A stretch of 64,000 bases of DNA from the NCBI RefSeq assembly GCF_003265325.1, contig NZ_QGNX01000005.1:310001-374000 (forward strand), in the 5' to 3' direction. Below are positions 18,776 through 28,338 of the stretch, piece after piece; position 1 is the stretch's first letter; the number at the start of each line of letters is the position of its first letter. A program made the translations under genes and the position numbers. The notes under the pieces are model-generated. The model had not been told where the DNA came from and did not search any database. It worked only from the letters and a program-made list of their open reading frames with translations. This DNA is from Oceanibium sediminis (GTDB taxonomy: Bacteria > Pseudomonadota > Alphaproteobacteria > Rhodobacterales > Rhodobacteraceae).

Positions 18776-20083
18776 ATGAAATTCCGGCACGCCTGCCTTC
18801 TTCTGACCCTTGGTTTTCTTGCCGCCTGCGCGGAGCGGGAGCTGATCCTGCCCGGCGAGCGGGAGGATGTCCGCCCCCCCGCGGAGCCGGCGTTGCTGGC
18901 CAACCCGGACGCGCGTGCGCCCGGGCTGCGGCTGCCGCCGAGCCGGCTGAACGCGGAGTGGACCCATCTGAACGGCTCGATCGGGCATTTGCAGACGCCC
19001 GTCCAGCTTGGCGCGGACCTGTCGCAGGCCTGGGTGGCCGAGGTCGGAAACGGCGGCGGGCGGCGTGAGCGGATGACATCCTCGCCCATCATCGCGGGGG
19101 GCGTGGTCTACACGCTCGACGCGGCGGCGACGGTGACGGCGGTTGCGCAATCCAGTGGCCAGGTCCTGTGGCGCGCCGAGCTGACGCCCACGGGCGAACA
19201 GCCGACCGAGGGGTTCGGCGGCGGGTTGGCGTTCGACAAGGGTATCCTCGCCGTGACCACGGGCTTCGGAGAGATCCTGCGCCTCGACCCGGCCAATGGC
19301 GGGATCGTCTGGCGCACGAAGCTTGAGGGCGCGGTGCGCGCGGCCCCGACGCTGAGCGACGGGCGCGCGGTGGTCGTGGCGCGGGGCGACCTGGCCTATG
19401 GCATCGACCTGGCAGACGGCGCCATCGCCTGGCGTCTTGAGGGCGTGGGCACCGGCGCAGGCTCGCTCGGTGGGGCAAGCCCGGCGGTGCGCGGGCCGGT
19501 GGCGATCATTCCCTTCGTGACCGGCGAAGTGCGCGCGGTGCTGGTGCGCAACGGGATCAGCGTCTGGTCGGCCTATGTCACGGGGGGGCGTTCGGATCTT
19601 GTCCGCTCGACGATCCGCGATATCTCGGGCGATCCGGTGATCGATTTCGATATCGTCTACGTCTCCAACCAGGCCGGGCAACTCGTCGCGCTGGACCGGC
19701 GCTCGGGTGAGCGGCTATGGACCGCTGGCGAAGGCTCCTACGGGCCGGCGGTTCCGGTCGGCGGCTCGGTCTTCGTGCTTTCCGACGCGGCGGAACTGGT
19801 GCGGCTCGACGCCTCCAGCGGGGCGGTGATCTGGCGCCAGCCGTTGCAGGAATGGGAACGCCCCGAAAAGCGCCGCCGAGCGGTTCCGCACTTCGGCCCG
19901 CTGCTGGCGGGGGGGCGGCTGGTGGTTGCCTCGGGCGATGGATTGATCCGCAGTTTCGACCCGGTGGACGGGCGATTGCTGGACGCGGTGGAACTGCCCG
20001 CCCCGGCCGCATCGCATCCGGCGATTGCAAGCGGCACGCTTTTCGTGCAAACGCGCGACGGGCGGCTGGCCGCCTACCGTTAA
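18776..20083 (+). CDS. bamB: BamB-like PQQ-repeat beta-propeller lipoprotein
   Basis: 435 residues with a signal peptide ending in LAAC (lipidated Cys18). Repeated blades with the AxxxG-x-[IV]xWR pattern are visible, for example [36 protein letters not shown] and GAVIWRQPL, which make an eight-bladed-type propeller. BamB is the scaffolding lipoprotein of the BAM complex that inserts beta-barrel proteins into the outer membrane. The E. coli protein is 392 residues, so this one is slightly longer. Position between the yfgM-like gene and der supports the name. It is 50 bases before der. Confidence 0.88.
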   Translation: MKFRHACLLLTLGFLAACAERELILPGEREDVRPPAEPALLANPDARAPGLRLPPSRLNAEWTHLNGSIGHLQTPVQLGADLSQAWVAEVGNGGGRRERMTSSPIIAGGVVYTLDAAATVTAVAQSSGQVLWRAELTPTGEQPTEGFGGGLAFDKGILAVTTGFGEILRLDPANGGIVWRTKLEGAVRAAPTLSDGRAVVVARGDLAYGIDLADGAIAWRLEGVGTGAGSLGGASPAVRGPVAIIPFVTGEVRAVLVRNGISVWSAYVTGGRSDLVRSTIRDISGDPVIDFDIVYVSNQAGQLVALDRRSGERLWTAGEGSYGPAVPVGGSVFVLSDAAELVRLDASSGAVIWRQPLQEWERPEKRRRAVPHFGPLLAGGRLVVASGDGLIRSFDPVDGRLLDAVELPAPAASHPAIASGTLFVQTRDGRLAAYR

Positions 20084-20133
20084 CCCGGCGCGGGGCGCCC
20101 AAGTGCGCGCCCCAGCCAAGCGAGGCCATAGGC

Positions 20134-21594
20134 ATGACTTTCACTGTAGCGATCATCGGCCGGCCCAACGTCGGCAAGTCGACGCTGTTCAACCGGCTGG
20201 TCGGCAAGAAGCTGGCCCTGGTCGACGATCAGCCCGGCGTCACCCGCGACCTGCGGGAAGGGGCCGCGCGGCTGGCGGACCTGCGCTTCAAGGTGATCGA
20301 CACCGCCGGGCTGGAGGATGCCACCGATGAAAGTCTGCAAGGGCGGATGCGCAAGCTGACAGAGCGCGCGATCGGCATGGCGGACGTCAGCTTGTTCATG
20401 TTCGACGCCCGCACCGGGATCACCGCGACCGACGCGGCGCTTGCCGATCTGCTGCGCAAGCGCGAGGCCCCGGTCATCCTGCTGGCCAACAAGGCGGAAG
20501 GCAACGCCGGGTCCAGCGGCGCGCTGGAGGGCTACAGCCTGGGGCTGGGCGATCCGGTGCAACTGAGCGCCGAACATGGCGAGGGGATGCACGACCTCTA
20601 CCTGCGGCTGATGCCGCTGCTGGATGCGCATGAGCCGGTCGAGGCGGAGGGCGACATCGACGTGGATGTGGATGTCGACCTCGATACCGATGGCGAAGGG
20701 AACACCGGCGCCGGGCTGCGCCCGGGACGCCCGATCCAGATCGCGGTGGTGGGCCGCCCGAACGCGGGCAAGTCGACGCTGATCAACAAGATACTTGGCG
20801 AGGACCGCCTGCTGACCGGCCCGGAGGCCGGGATCACGCGGGATTCTATCAGCCTGGAAATCGACTGGGACGGGCAGCCGTTCCGGATCTTTGACACTGC
20901 CGGTATGCGCAAGAAGGCGCGGGTGCAGGAAAAGCTTGAGAAACTGTCCGTCTCGGACGGGCTCAGGGCGGTGAAGTTCGCCGAGGTGGTGGTGATCACG
21001 CTGGACGTGACCTCTCCGTTCGATCAGCAGGATCTGCGGCTTGCGGACTTGGCCGAGCGCGAGGGGCGCGCCGTGGTGGTCGCGGTCAACAAGTGGGATC
21101 TGGAGACCGACAAGTCGAACACGGCCCGCCGCCTGCGCGAAGATTTCGCGCGGTTGCTGCCACAGCTTTCCGGCGCGCCGCTGGTGCTGGTGTCCGGCCT
21201 GACGGGGCAGGGGCTGGACAAGCTGCGCGCGGCGATCCTTTCCGCCTACAAGGTGTGGAACGCGCGGATTCCGACGGCGCAGCTGAACCAGTGGCTGGCG
21301 GGCGAGGTGGCGGCGCATCCGCCCCCGGCCCCCGGCGGGCGGCGCATCAAGCTTCGCTACATGACCCAGGCAAAGACACGCCCGCCGGGCTTCGTCGTCT
21401 TCGCCTCGATCCCCGAGGCGGTGCCGACCGCCTACAAGCGCTTCCTCGTGAACGGGTTGCGGCGGGATTTCGACCTGCCGGGCACGCCGATCCGCCTGTT
21501 CCTGCGTGGCGGCAAGAACCCTTACGAGGGCAAGAAGGTCAAGCAGATGTCCGCCCTGGACAAGCACAAGAAGCCGCGGCGCGGGCCTGAGTAG
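20134..21594 (+). CDS. der: Ribosome-assembly GTPase Der (EngA)
   Basis: 486 residues from ATG 20134 ([17 protein letters not shown]). Two consecutive G domains carry GRPNVGKST at the N-terminus and GRPNAGKST near residue 207, with DTAG in each, followed by a C-terminal KH-like domain that binds rRNA. It is needed for maturation of the 50S subunit. The base-recognition motif is NKAE in the first domain and NKWD in the second. The linker between the domains holds an unusually regular acidic run of alternating Asp (about residues 173-188). The C-terminus is basic ([18 protein letters not shown]). Confidence 0.96.
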   Translation: MTFTVAIIGRPNVGKSTLFNRLVGKKLALVDDQPGVTRDLREGAARLADLRFKVIDTAGLEDATDESLQGRMRKLTERAIGMADVSLFMFDARTGITATDAALADLLRKREAPVILLANKAEGNAGSSGALEGYSLGLGDPVQLSAEHGEGMHDLYLRLMPLLDAHEPVEAEGDIDVDVDVDLDTDGEGNTGAGLRPGRPIQIAVVGRPNAGKSTLINKILGEDRLLTGPEAGITRDSISLEIDWDGQPFRIFDTAGMRKKARVQEKLEKLSVSDGLRAVKFAEVVVITLDVTSPFDQQDLRLADLAEREGRAVVVAVNKWDLETDKSNTARRLREDFARLLPQLSGAPLVLVSGLTGQGLDKLRAAILSAYKVWNARIPTAQLNQWLAGEVAAHPPPAPGGRRIKLRYMTQAKTRPPGFVVFASIPEAVPTAYKRFLVNGLRRDFDLPGTPIRLFLRGGKNPYEGKKVKQMSALDKHKKPRRGPE

Positions 21595-21640
21595 GCCTTG
21601 CGCCCAGCTTCCATCATCCCGCGCGCGGGGCCAGTGGTGG

Positions 21641-21671
21641 CCTCCGGCGGGGATATTTGAAGACTTTGGAG
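21641..21671 (+). repeat. Dispersed intergenic motif, copy B
   Basis: The most complete copy: CTCCGGCGGG followed directly by GATATTTGAAGACTTTGG. It lies between the convergent der and SDR genes. It shares its right part with copy A (13136-13156) and its left part plus TATTTGA with copy C (32550-32578). Function unknown. Confidence 0.6.
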
Positions 21672-21709
21672 GGTGGGGGCGCGTAAGGGGCCCCCGGCGC
21701 AGCCCGTGT

Positions 21710-22369
21710 TCAGGCGGTGATGCCGAGGGTGGTCAGAAGGCGCGCGGCTTCGGTTCCGGTATCGGCGAGGTCGTCGCGGTTTTCGCCGGGATAGAAGCGC
21801 GCCCGCAGCGCCGTGGGCATCGGGGCGGGGGTGTGGATCGTCACCTCGGGCCCGATGGTGCGGGTTTCCGCCGCCCAGCTTTCGAAAAGCGCGCGCCCGG
21901 CCGCCTTGCTGGCGCCATAGGCCGAGAACAGCGGCGCGCCGGCGCGATCATCGGCGATATAGACGGCGCGGCCTTTTTCGGCGGCTTTCAGTAGCGGGTC
22001 GCACATGGTGATGAGCCGCTGTGTCGCGCGGAAATTGGTGGCGATGGCACCGTCGAGGTCCTTCGCGGCGGTCATTTCCGCGGGCGCGCAGGGTGCGGCA
22101 TGCGCGGCGGCGTGCACCAGCAGGTCCAGTTTTCCCCAACGATCGAAAATGGCGCGCGCCATGCGGGCGAGCCCGTCGTCATCCGTGATGTCGAGCGGCA
22201 CGAGGGTGCAGGAGCCCGGCGTCGCGTCGATTGCATCGGCCAGATCCTCGAGCCCGCCGGAGGTGCGGGCGAGGGCGATGACATGGGCGCCGGTTTCGGC
22301 CAAGGCGAGAGCGGTGGCGTAGCCGAGGCCCCGCGAGGCCCCGGTGACAAGGTTGATCGCTTGGGTCAT
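21710..22369 (-). CDS. Short-chain dehydrogenase/reductase-like protein
   Basis: 219 residues, somewhat short for a classical SDR. The N-terminal dinucleotide-binding motif reads TGASRGLGYATA. The catalytic Tyr and Lys are present in YGASK. Where the catalytic Ser usually stands (the ISS of FabG-like enzymes) the sequence is IADDRAG, so Ser is replaced by Asp and the loop to Tyr is about three residues shorter. It may be a diverged oxidoreductase or a binding-only member. Translationally coupled to purF (4-base overlap), a pairing seen in other Rhodobacterales. The substrate is unknown. Confidence 0.8.
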   Translation of the reverse strand: MTQAINLVTGASRGLGYATALALAETGAHVIALARTSGGLEDLADAIDATPGSCTLVPLDITDDDGLARMARAIFDRWGKLDLLVHAAAHAAPCAPAEMTAAKDLDGAIATNFRATQRLITMCDPLLKAAEKGRAVYIADDRAGAPLFSAYGASKAAGRALFESWAAETRTIGPEVTIHTPAPMPTALRARFYPGENRDDLADTGTEAARLLTTLGITA

Positions 22370-23835
22370 TCGGCGGCCTTCAGCTCGAAACCCTTGTCGA
22401 TCATATCAGCGGGGCGCACGGGGTATTCGCCCGAGAAGCAGGCGTCGCAATATTGCGGCTGTTTGTCATCGCGGCCGGTTTCCTCGCCGCAGGCGCGGTA
22501 GAGACCGTCGAGCGAGACAAAGGCGAGGCTGTCCACGCCGAGGTGCTTGCGCATCTGGTCGGGCGACATGGTGGAGGCGAGCAGCTTGTCCCGCTCGGGC
22601 GTATCGACGCCGTAGAAACAGGGCCATTGCGTCGGCGGGCTTGCGATGCGGAAGTGCACCTCTTTCGCGCCAGCATCGATGATCATTTCCTTTATCTTCT
22701 GGCTGGTTGTGCCGCGCACCACGCTGTCGTCCACCAGTACGATCCGCTTGCCCTTGATCAGGGCGCGGTTGACGTTGAGCTTCAGGCGGACGCCCATGTT
22801 GCGGATGTGCTCGGCCGGCTCGATAAAGGTACGCCCGACGTATTGGTTGCGGATGATCCCCATGGCGTAGGGGATGCCGGATTCCTGGCTGAAGCCGATC
22901 GCCGCCGGGGTGCCGCTGTCGGGCACGGGGCAGACGAGATCCGCCTCGACCGGGGCCTCGAGCGCGAGCTCCACGCCGATCCGGCGGCGGGTTTCATAGA
23001 CGGAGTGCCCGCCGATCACGCTGTCGGGGCGGGAGAAATACACATGCTCGAACACGCAGAAGCGGGGCTTGCGGCGCTGGAAGGGGAACACGGATTCGAT
23101 GCCGGCCTCGGTGCAGATCACCATTTCGCCGGGCTCCACCTCACGCAGGAATTCCGCGCCGATGATGTCGAGGGCGCAGGTTTCCGACGCCAGGACCCAG
23201 CCGTCTCCGACGCGGCCCAGCATCAGCGGGCGCACGCCCAGGGGGTCGCGCACGCCGATCAACTTGGAGCGGGTCTGCGCGATGATGGAGAAGGCGCCTT
23301 CGACGCGGCGCAGCGCGTCCTTGATGCGTTCGGGGATGTTCTTCTGGATGGAACGCGCCATCAGGTGGATGATGCATTCCGTGTCGCTGGAACTCTGGAA
23401 GATGGAGCCACGCTCGATCAGCTCGCGGCGCAGCTGTTCGGCGTTGGTGATGTTGCCGTTGTGTGCGATGGCGCAACCGCCCATGGCGAATTCGGCGAAC
23501 AGGGGCTGCACGTCGCGAATCTGCGTCTGCCCCTTGGAGCCGGAGGTGGAATAGCGCACGTGGCCGATCCCGAGGGTTCCGGGCAGGCCGGCCATCACGT
23601 CGGCCTTGGTGAAGTTGTCGCGCACGTAGCCGAAGCGGCGCACGCTGGCGAAGCCGACTTCGGGGGCGTAGGTGACGATGCCGCCCGCTTCCTGCCCGCG
23701 ATGCTGGAGCGCATGCAGGCCGAGGGCGACGAACTGCGCGGCGTCGGTGACGCCGATCACGCCGAAGACGCCGCATTCCTCGCGCAGTTTGTCATCGTCA
23801 AAAGGATGGGCGGGGTTGGTGATTTCTTGGGGCAT
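22366..23835 (-). CDS. purF: Amidophosphoribosyltransferase
   Basis: 489 residues from ATG 23835, with GGAG four bases upstream. It makes phosphoribosylamine from PRPP and glutamine, the first committed step of purine synthesis. The class II glutaminase nucleophile is Cys21 in EECGVFG, which becomes N-terminal after removal of a 20-residue propeptide, as in Bacillus-type enzymes. The PRPP motif is IVLVDDSVVRGTTSQK in the C-terminal half. The Cys residues in the C-terminal third (for example QYCDACFSGEYP) fit the iron-sulfur-containing subfamily. Overlaps the SDR gene by four bases. Confidence 0.96.
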   Translation of the reverse strand: MPQEITNPAHPFDDDKLREECGVFGVIGVTDAAQFVALGLHALQHRGQEAGGIVTYAPEVGFASVRRFGYVRDNFTKADVMAGLPGTLGIGHVRYSTSGSKGQTQIRDVQPLFAEFAMGGCAIAHNGNITNAEQLRRELIERGSIFQSSSDTECIIHLMARSIQKNIPERIKDALRRVEGAFSIIAQTRSKLIGVRDPLGVRPLMLGRVGDGWVLASETCALDIIGAEFLREVEPGEMVICTEAGIESVFPFQRRKPRFCVFEHVYFSRPDSVIGGHSVYETRRRIGVELALEAPVEADLVCPVPDSGTPAAIGFSQESGIPYAMGIIRNQYVGRTFIEPAEHIRNMGVRLKLNVNRALIKGKRIVLVDDSVVRGTTSQKIKEMIIDAGAKEVHFRIASPPTQWPCFYGVDTPERDKLLASTMSPDQMRKHLGVDSLAFVSLDGLYRACGEETGRDDKQPQYCDACFSGEYPVRPADMIDKGFELKAAE

Positions 23836-23868
23836 GTCGCTCCGCAGGCAATGGCCGCTGTCGCCCCG

Positions 23869-23897
23869 CATATAGGGCGTCGTCACCGGATTGTCAC
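23869..23897 (-). promoter_or_regulatory. Candidate promoter of purF
   Basis: On the minus strand GTGACA and TATATG are exactly 17 bases apart, with a start expected about 25 bases before the ATG. It lies between cvpA's end and purF. No purine-repressor site or riboswitch was recognised. Confidence 0.5.
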
Positions 23898-23950
23898 GCG
23901 GGGTTTGCCCGGTTTTCCGGGTATTTTCGGGCGCGGCCGGTTGAGTCGGG

Positions 23951-24580
23951 TTACTGGGTGTCGGTTGCCGCTTCTGGCGACGTTTCGGCTGCCTCGGGCG
24001 GCGTTTCGGCTTCCTGCACGGGCTCGCCCGAGCAGGGGCGGGTCAGGTCGGCGTAGCGCGCGGCGATCCAGGCGGGGGCATCCTCGGGCAGCGACTCGGC
24101 GATCTTTTCCTGGCTTTGGGCGAGGATTTCGACGGTGCGGCTGTCCTCGACCATCGGCATGCCTTCGCCGCCGGCGATCAGCCGGTCATAGACGATCAGC
24201 GCGACGATAATGAGCAGGACCCCGCGGGCAAGGCCGAACAGGAACCCGAGGCCACGATCAAGTGGGCCGAGGGCGGAGTTTTCCACCGCGCCCGAGATCA
24301 GCGGCGTGAAGATGGAAACGACGATCAGCGCGCCGATGAACACGATGCCGAAGGCGGCGATCATGGACAGTTCGCAATTGGTGCCGATGATGTCGCTGAC
24401 GATGGGAATCTCGTTCATCAGCGGTTCGAGGTCGGGCGCCCACACGAAGGCGGCGACCGCGGCCACGACCCAGCCGACAATCGAAAGAACCTCGCGCACG
24501 AAGCCGCGCGAATAGGCCAGGAGTGCGGACACCACCAGCACGAAAAGGACACCGCCATCGACGAGCGTGAAGCCTTCCAT
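23951..24580 (-). CDS. cvpA: CvpA-family membrane protein
   Basis: 209 residues with four predicted helices in the first 150 residues, beginning near VLFVLVVSALLAYSRGFVREVLSI. The RGFVRE motif after the first helix is typical of CvpA. A Glu/Thr/Ala-rich tail forms the C-terminus. CvpA was named for colicin V production in E. coli and is linked to envelope or bile tolerance; its biochemical role is unclear. It abuts radA without spacing and precedes purF, matching the widespread cvpA-purF linkage. Confidence 0.88.
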   Translation of the reverse strand: MEGFTLVDGGVLFVLVVSALLAYSRGFVREVLSIVGWVVAAVAAFVWAPDLEPLMNEIPIVSDIIGTNCELSMIAAFGIVFIGALIVVSIFTPLISGAVENSALGPLDRGLGFLFGLARGVLLIIVALIVYDRLIAGGEGMPMVEDSRTVEILAQSQEKIAESLPEDAPAWIAARYADLTRPCSGEPVQEAETPPEAAETSPEAATDTQ

Positions 24581-25963
24581 CTAACCCTCTTCCTCCAATT
24601 GCCGGTCCTCTATGGCACCAAAAACATCGTCAATAAACCCCTTAAGGGCGGCGGACTGCTGGATGGAAAGGGGCGTGTTGTCCAAAGGCTTCAGTGACTT
24701 CGGGATATGGGCCGCGCCAAAGCCGAGCTTTGCCGCCTCGCGCAGGCGGCTTTCGGTCTGGGTGACGGGACGCAGCTCTCCGGTCAGGCTGATCTCTCCG
24801 AAAACGACAGTGTCGCCGGGCAGGGGCTTGTCGAAGCGCGCGGACAACAGGGCGGCTGCAACGGCAAGGTCGGCAGCGGGCTCGCCGATACGCAGGCCGC
24901 CGGCGACGTTGAGATAAACGTCGAACCCCGCGAAGGCGATGCCGCAGCGCGCCTCGAGCACGGCGAGGATCATGGCAAGCCGTCCCCCGTCCCAGCCCAC
25001 GACCGAGCGGCGCGGCGTGGCCAGCGGCGAGGGGGCGACCAGCGCCTGGATTTCGACCAGGACGGGCCGTGTGCCCTCGATCCCGGCGAAAACGGCGGTT
25101 CCCGGGGTGCGGTTCGCCCGATCGCCAAGGAACAGGGCCGAGGGATTGGGCACCTCGGCAAGGCCCGCGCCGGTCATCTCGAACACGCCGATCTCATCCG
25201 CGGGGCCGAAGCGGTTCTTCACCGCGCGCAGGATCCGGAACTGGTGGCCGCGCTCACCCTCGAAGTAGAGGACGGTGTCGACCATGTGCTCGACCACGCG
25301 GGGGCCGGCGATCTGGCCGTCCTTGGTTACGTGGCCGACAAGGATGACGCTGACGCCGCGCCGCTTGGCGAAGCTGGTCAGGTCATGGGCGGCGGCGCGC
25401 ACCTGGCTGACGGAGCCGGGGGCGGCGCCGATCTGGTCGGACCACATGGTCTGAATCGAATCGATGATGGCCAGCGCGGGGCGCGTCTTGTCCAGCGTCG
25501 CGATGATATCGCGCAGGTTGGTTTCTGCGGCAAGTTGCAGCGGCGCGTCCGACAGGCCGAGCCGCGCGGCGCGCATGCGCACCTGCGCCGCCGCCTCCTC
25601 GCCGGTGATGTAGATGACGTCCTCGCCGAGGCGGGCGAAATCTGCCGCCGCCTGCAACAGAAGGGTCGATTTGCCGATTCCGGGGTCGCCCCCCACCAGG
25701 ATCGCCGAGGCGGGGACGAGGCCGCCGCCGAGCACCCGGTTCAGTTCCGAGATGCCGCTGGACGTGCGGGTCAGGGGCGCGTCGGTCGCATCGAGCGTGG
25801 TCAGCTTCACGGAGGTGCCGCCAGCGGTAGGGCGAGGGCCCGTGGTCAGCACGGCTTCTTCGGAAATAGTGTTCCATTCACCGCAGTCGTCGCAGCGCCC
25901 GGCCCATTTCTTGTGAACCGTGCCGCAGACAGAGCAGATGAAGCGAGAGGAGGGTTTTGCCAT
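24581..25963 (-). CDS. radA: DNA repair protein RadA
   Basis: 460 residues from ATG 25963 (MAKPSSRFICSVCG). It begins with a C4 zinc finger (CSVCG, CDDCGEW), then a RecA-like ATPase core with Walker A GGDPGIGKST, the RadA-specific KNRFG motif, and a C-terminal Lon-like domain (LVAPSPLATPRR onwards). It is a branch-migrating helicase acting in recombination with RecA. The stop codon directly abuts the cvpA ATG. A longer in-frame extension upstream has no family similarity. Confidence 0.96.
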   Translation of the reverse strand: MAKPSSRFICSVCGTVHKKWAGRCDDCGEWNTISEEAVLTTGPRPTAGGTSVKLTTLDATDAPLTRTSSGISELNRVLGGGLVPASAILVGGDPGIGKSTLLLQAAADFARLGEDVIYITGEEAAAQVRMRAARLGLSDAPLQLAAETNLRDIIATLDKTRPALAIIDSIQTMWSDQIGAAPGSVSQVRAAAHDLTSFAKRRGVSVILVGHVTKDGQIAGPRVVEHMVDTVLYFEGERGHQFRILRAVKNRFGPADEIGVFEMTGAGLAEVPNPSALFLGDRANRTPGTAVFAGIEGTRPVLVEIQALVAPSPLATPRRSVVGWDGGRLAMILAVLEARCGIAFAGFDVYLNVAGGLRIGEPAADLAVAAALLSARFDKPLPGDTVVFGEISLTGELRPVTQTESRLREAAKLGFGAAHIPKSLKPLDNTPLSIQQSAALKGFIDDVFGAIEDRQLEEEG

Positions 25964-26004
25964 GCCACAGCGATACGGCAGAGCGGGGGCGAAGGAAAGA
26001 CCGC

Positions 26005-26322
26005 TCAGCCCCCGAACGGCAGGCCGAGCGCCACGACCAGGCCAAAGCCGCTTTGCACCAGCGGCAGCAACCGGTTCCAGCGCGATTCGAGTACGAAGGC
26101 GAACAGCCCCGCCAGCACGCACAGCCCGCCGGTCAGCCGCGCCAGCACCCAGAGCTCACTGGACAGGCAAGCCATGATGGCGATGGTCAGCCCCGCCGCC
26201 AGCAGGTGCGCGAGGCGCAGCCGGCCTGCTTGGCGGAACGCCTGCACGGCGGAAAAAAGCGTGGCGGCGAAGATCAGCGCCGCTACGATGATCCCTAGGA
26301 ACAGGGTCACCACCTGCGTCAT
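26005..26322 (-). CDS. Small integral membrane protein, unrecognised
   Basis: 105 residues and nearly all hydrophobic, with three or four predicted helices (for example VVTLFLGIIVAALIFAAT and HLLAAGLTIAIMACLSS). The ATG overlaps the stop of the PqiA-like gene by four bases (ATGA), so it is the last member of the mlaE-mlaF-pqiA-like unit. I do not recognise a family. Conservation of the coupling in relatives would suggest a partner in lipid or envelope maintenance; that is inference. Confidence 0.75.
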   Translation of the reverse strand: MTQVVTLFLGIIVAALIFAATLFSAVQAFRQAGRLRLAHLLAAGLTIAIMACLSSELWVLARLTGGLCVLAGLFAFVLESRWNRLLPLVQSGFGLVVALGLPFGG

Positions 26323-26774
26323 CGCGCGGGGCCCTTCGAAAGGTGTGTGACGAAGATGGAGACCAACACGCAAGCGGTGAAGAACCACAGCCCCCAGGCC
26401 GGTTCCACCCGGCCCACGCCGACGTCCTTGGCCAGCAGGATGTAGACCGCCACAAGGAAGACATCCGCCATGGCGAGTTTCGACAGGATGCCCAGCAGCG
26501 GCAGCGCCCGGGGCTTCAGCGCGCCCCAGTGGATCAGCGCCAGCAGCGCGGTTTTTAGGAGCGGCGCGATCATCGCGAAGAAGGCGACCAGAAGGGCGAG
26601 GGCGAGGTCCTCCTCCCACAGGGCCTGGATGCCGGTGATGACGGAAATCTCGTCCAGGTCGAAGAACGGCAGCAGCCCCGCGCGCGCCAGCGGCGCGAAC
26701 CAGGCGAGGGGGAACAGGACCAGGAGCGACAGGTTCAAGAGCCGCAGCGCCAGCTCTCGGCGGGCGGGCGTCAT
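26319..26774 (-). CDS. Single-domain PqiA-like membrane protein
   Basis: 151 residues with four predicted helices. The pattern LPLLGILSKLAMADVFLVAVYILLAK and the preceding APLLKTALL match the paraquat-inducible protein A domain. E. coli PqiA is about 420 residues with two such domains and zinc-binding Cys pairs; here there is one domain and no Cys pair. PqiA works with the MCE protein PqiB in lipid transport across the periplasm. Coupled on both sides by ATGA overlaps to the Mla-type ATPase gene and to the small membrane gene, so it probably belongs to the same membrane complex. Confidence 0.8.
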   Translation of the reverse strand: MTPARRELALRLLNLSLLVLFPLAWFAPLARAGLLPFFDLDEISVITGIQALWEEDLALALLVAFFAMIAPLLKTALLALIHWGALKPRALPLLGILSKLAMADVFLVAVYILLAKDVGVGRVEPAWGLWFFTACVLVSIFVTHLSKGPAR

Positions 26775-27523
26775 CTGACCGCCTCGATCGGGCCGGTGGC
26801 GCTGCCGGTGATGAACTGGTCGAGGTAGGGATCGCCCGAGGTTTCGAGCCGGTCGATCGGGCCGGTCCATTGCACGATGCCGTCGTGGATCATGGCGACC
26901 TTGTCGGCGATGGCGCGCACGGAGCTCATGTCGTGGGTGATGGTGATGGCGGTCGCGCCCATCTCCACCACGATTTCGCGCACCAGCTCGTTGATGACGC
27001 CGGCCATGATCGGGTCCAGCCCGGTGGTGGGTTCATCGAAGAAGATGATCTGCGGATCGGCGGCGATGGCGCGGGCCAGTCCGACGCGCTTCTGCATGCC
27101 GCCCGAAAGCTCCGCCGGGAAAAGGTCGGCGGTTTCCGCGCTGAGCCCGACGCGGCGCAGCTTTTCAATCGCCACGTCGCGCGCCTCGCGTTTGGACAGG
27201 CGGTCACGCCCGCGCAACAGGCGAAAAGCGACGTTCTGCCAGACGTGCAGGCTGTCGAACAGCGCGCCGCCCTGGAACAGCATGCCGAACTGGGACAGGA
27301 ACGCCTCGCGGTCGCGCCCGATGCGCTTGTCGTCGACCTCGATCGTGCCGCTGTCGGGGGGGATCAGGCCGAGGATGCATTTCAGCATGACAGACTTGCC
27401 GGTGCCCGAGCCGCCGATGATCACCATGCTCTCGCCCTTGGGCACATCCAGGGTGATGTCGCGCAGCACCGGCTTCGTGCCGAAGGATTTCGCGACATGG
27501 GAGAGGCGGATCTTCGGGGTCAT
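26771..27523 (-). CDS. mlaF: MlaF-type ABC ATPase (phospholipid transport)
   Basis: 250 residues from ATG 27523. Walker A is IGGSGTGKSV, the signature is ELSGGMQKRVGLARAI, and Walker B is IIFFDEPTTGLDPIMA. The GLDPIM and ITHDM sequences are typical of MlaF, the ATPase that powers retrograde phospholipid transport with the MlaE permease and the MCE protein MlaD. It overlaps mlaE and the pqiA-like gene by four bases each. No MCE-domain gene is present in this cluster. Confidence 0.9.
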   Translation of the reverse strand: MTPKIRLSHVAKSFGTKPVLRDITLDVPKGESMVIIGGSGTGKSVMLKCILGLIPPDSGTIEVDDKRIGRDREAFLSQFGMLFQGGALFDSLHVWQNVAFRLLRGRDRLSKREARDVAIEKLRRVGLSAETADLFPAELSGGMQKRVGLARAIAADPQIIFFDEPTTGLDPIMAGVINELVREIVVEMGATAITITHDMSSVRAIADKVAMIHDGIVQWTGPIDRLETSGDPYLDQFITGSATGPIEAVR

Positions 27524-28314
27524 GCGGAAAAGAAGACCTCCGTCAGCAGGTAGTTGGTGGCGAGGATCAGGATCGAGGCGGTGACGACCGCGTTGGTCGT
27601 GGCCTGGCCCACGCCCTGCGCGCCGCGCCCGGAGTTGTAGCCGTGATAGCACCCCATCAGCGCCACGATGAAGCCGAAGGCCGCCGCCTTGACGAGGCCC
27701 GAGATCACGTCGCCCGCCTCGAGGAAATCGACGGTGTTGTGGATATAGGCCGCGCTGGAAAACTCCAGCCGTCCTACGCCGACGAGGTAGCCGCCGAATA
27801 TGCCGATGATGTCGCCGACGGCCACCAGCAGCGGCAGCGACAGGGTCGCGGCTAGCACGCGCGGCACGACAAGGTACTTGAACGGGTTGGTGGAGAGGGT
27901 GGTCAGCGCGTCGATCTGCTCGGTCACGCGCATGGTGCCGATTTCCGCCGCGATGGAGGCGGAGACGCGCCCCGCCACCATCAGCCCGCCGAGCACGGGG
28001 CCAAGCTCACGCACCATGCCGATGGCGACGATGGAGGGCACGACCGATTCCGCGTTGAAGCGAGCGCCGCCCGAATAGATCTGCAGCGCCAGCGCACCGC
28101 CGGTGAACAGGGCTGTCAGCCCCACCACGGGCAGCGAGAAATAGCCGATGCGCAGCAACTGGATGCCCAGCTCCCTCGGGTAGAATGGCGGGCGCAGGAT
28201 GTGGCTGATGGTGATCGCGCCGAACATGACGAGGTGGCCGACCGCGCCGCACAGCGCGAGGACCGATCGCCCGATGGAGGCCAGGAAATCGTCGATCAGG
28301 CGGAGAAGGACCAT
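27520..28314 (-). CDS. mlaE: MlaE-family ABC permease
   Basis: 264 residues from ATG 28314; a GTG four codons upstream (28326) is an alternative. Five or six helices are predicted. Family marks are IGYFSLPVVGLTALFTGGALALQ and the coupling-helix region AEIGTMRVTEQIDALTTLS, followed by VVPRVLAATLSLPLL. It is the inner-membrane permease of an Mla-type phospholipid transporter. It lies 24 bases after alr on the minus strand. Confidence 0.9.
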   Translation of the reverse strand: MVLLRLIDDFLASIGRSVLALCGAVGHLVMFGAITISHILRPPFYPRELGIQLLRIGYFSLPVVGLTALFTGGALALQIYSGGARFNAESVVPSIVAIGMVRELGPVLGGLMVAGRVSASIAAEIGTMRVTEQIDALTTLSTNPFKYLVVPRVLAATLSLPLLVAVGDIIGIFGGYLVGVGRLEFSSAAYIHNTVDFLEAGDVISGLVKAAAFGFIVALMGCYHGYNSGRGAQGVGQATTNAVVTASILILATNYLLTEVFFSA

Positions 28315-28338
28315 GACAGCTTTCACGAAGGGGCGGCG

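Noticed and set aside
24707-26350. A 547-codon open frame antisense to radA
   Set aside because: Covers radA completely and has no recognisable family; third-position GC bias explains the lack of stops.
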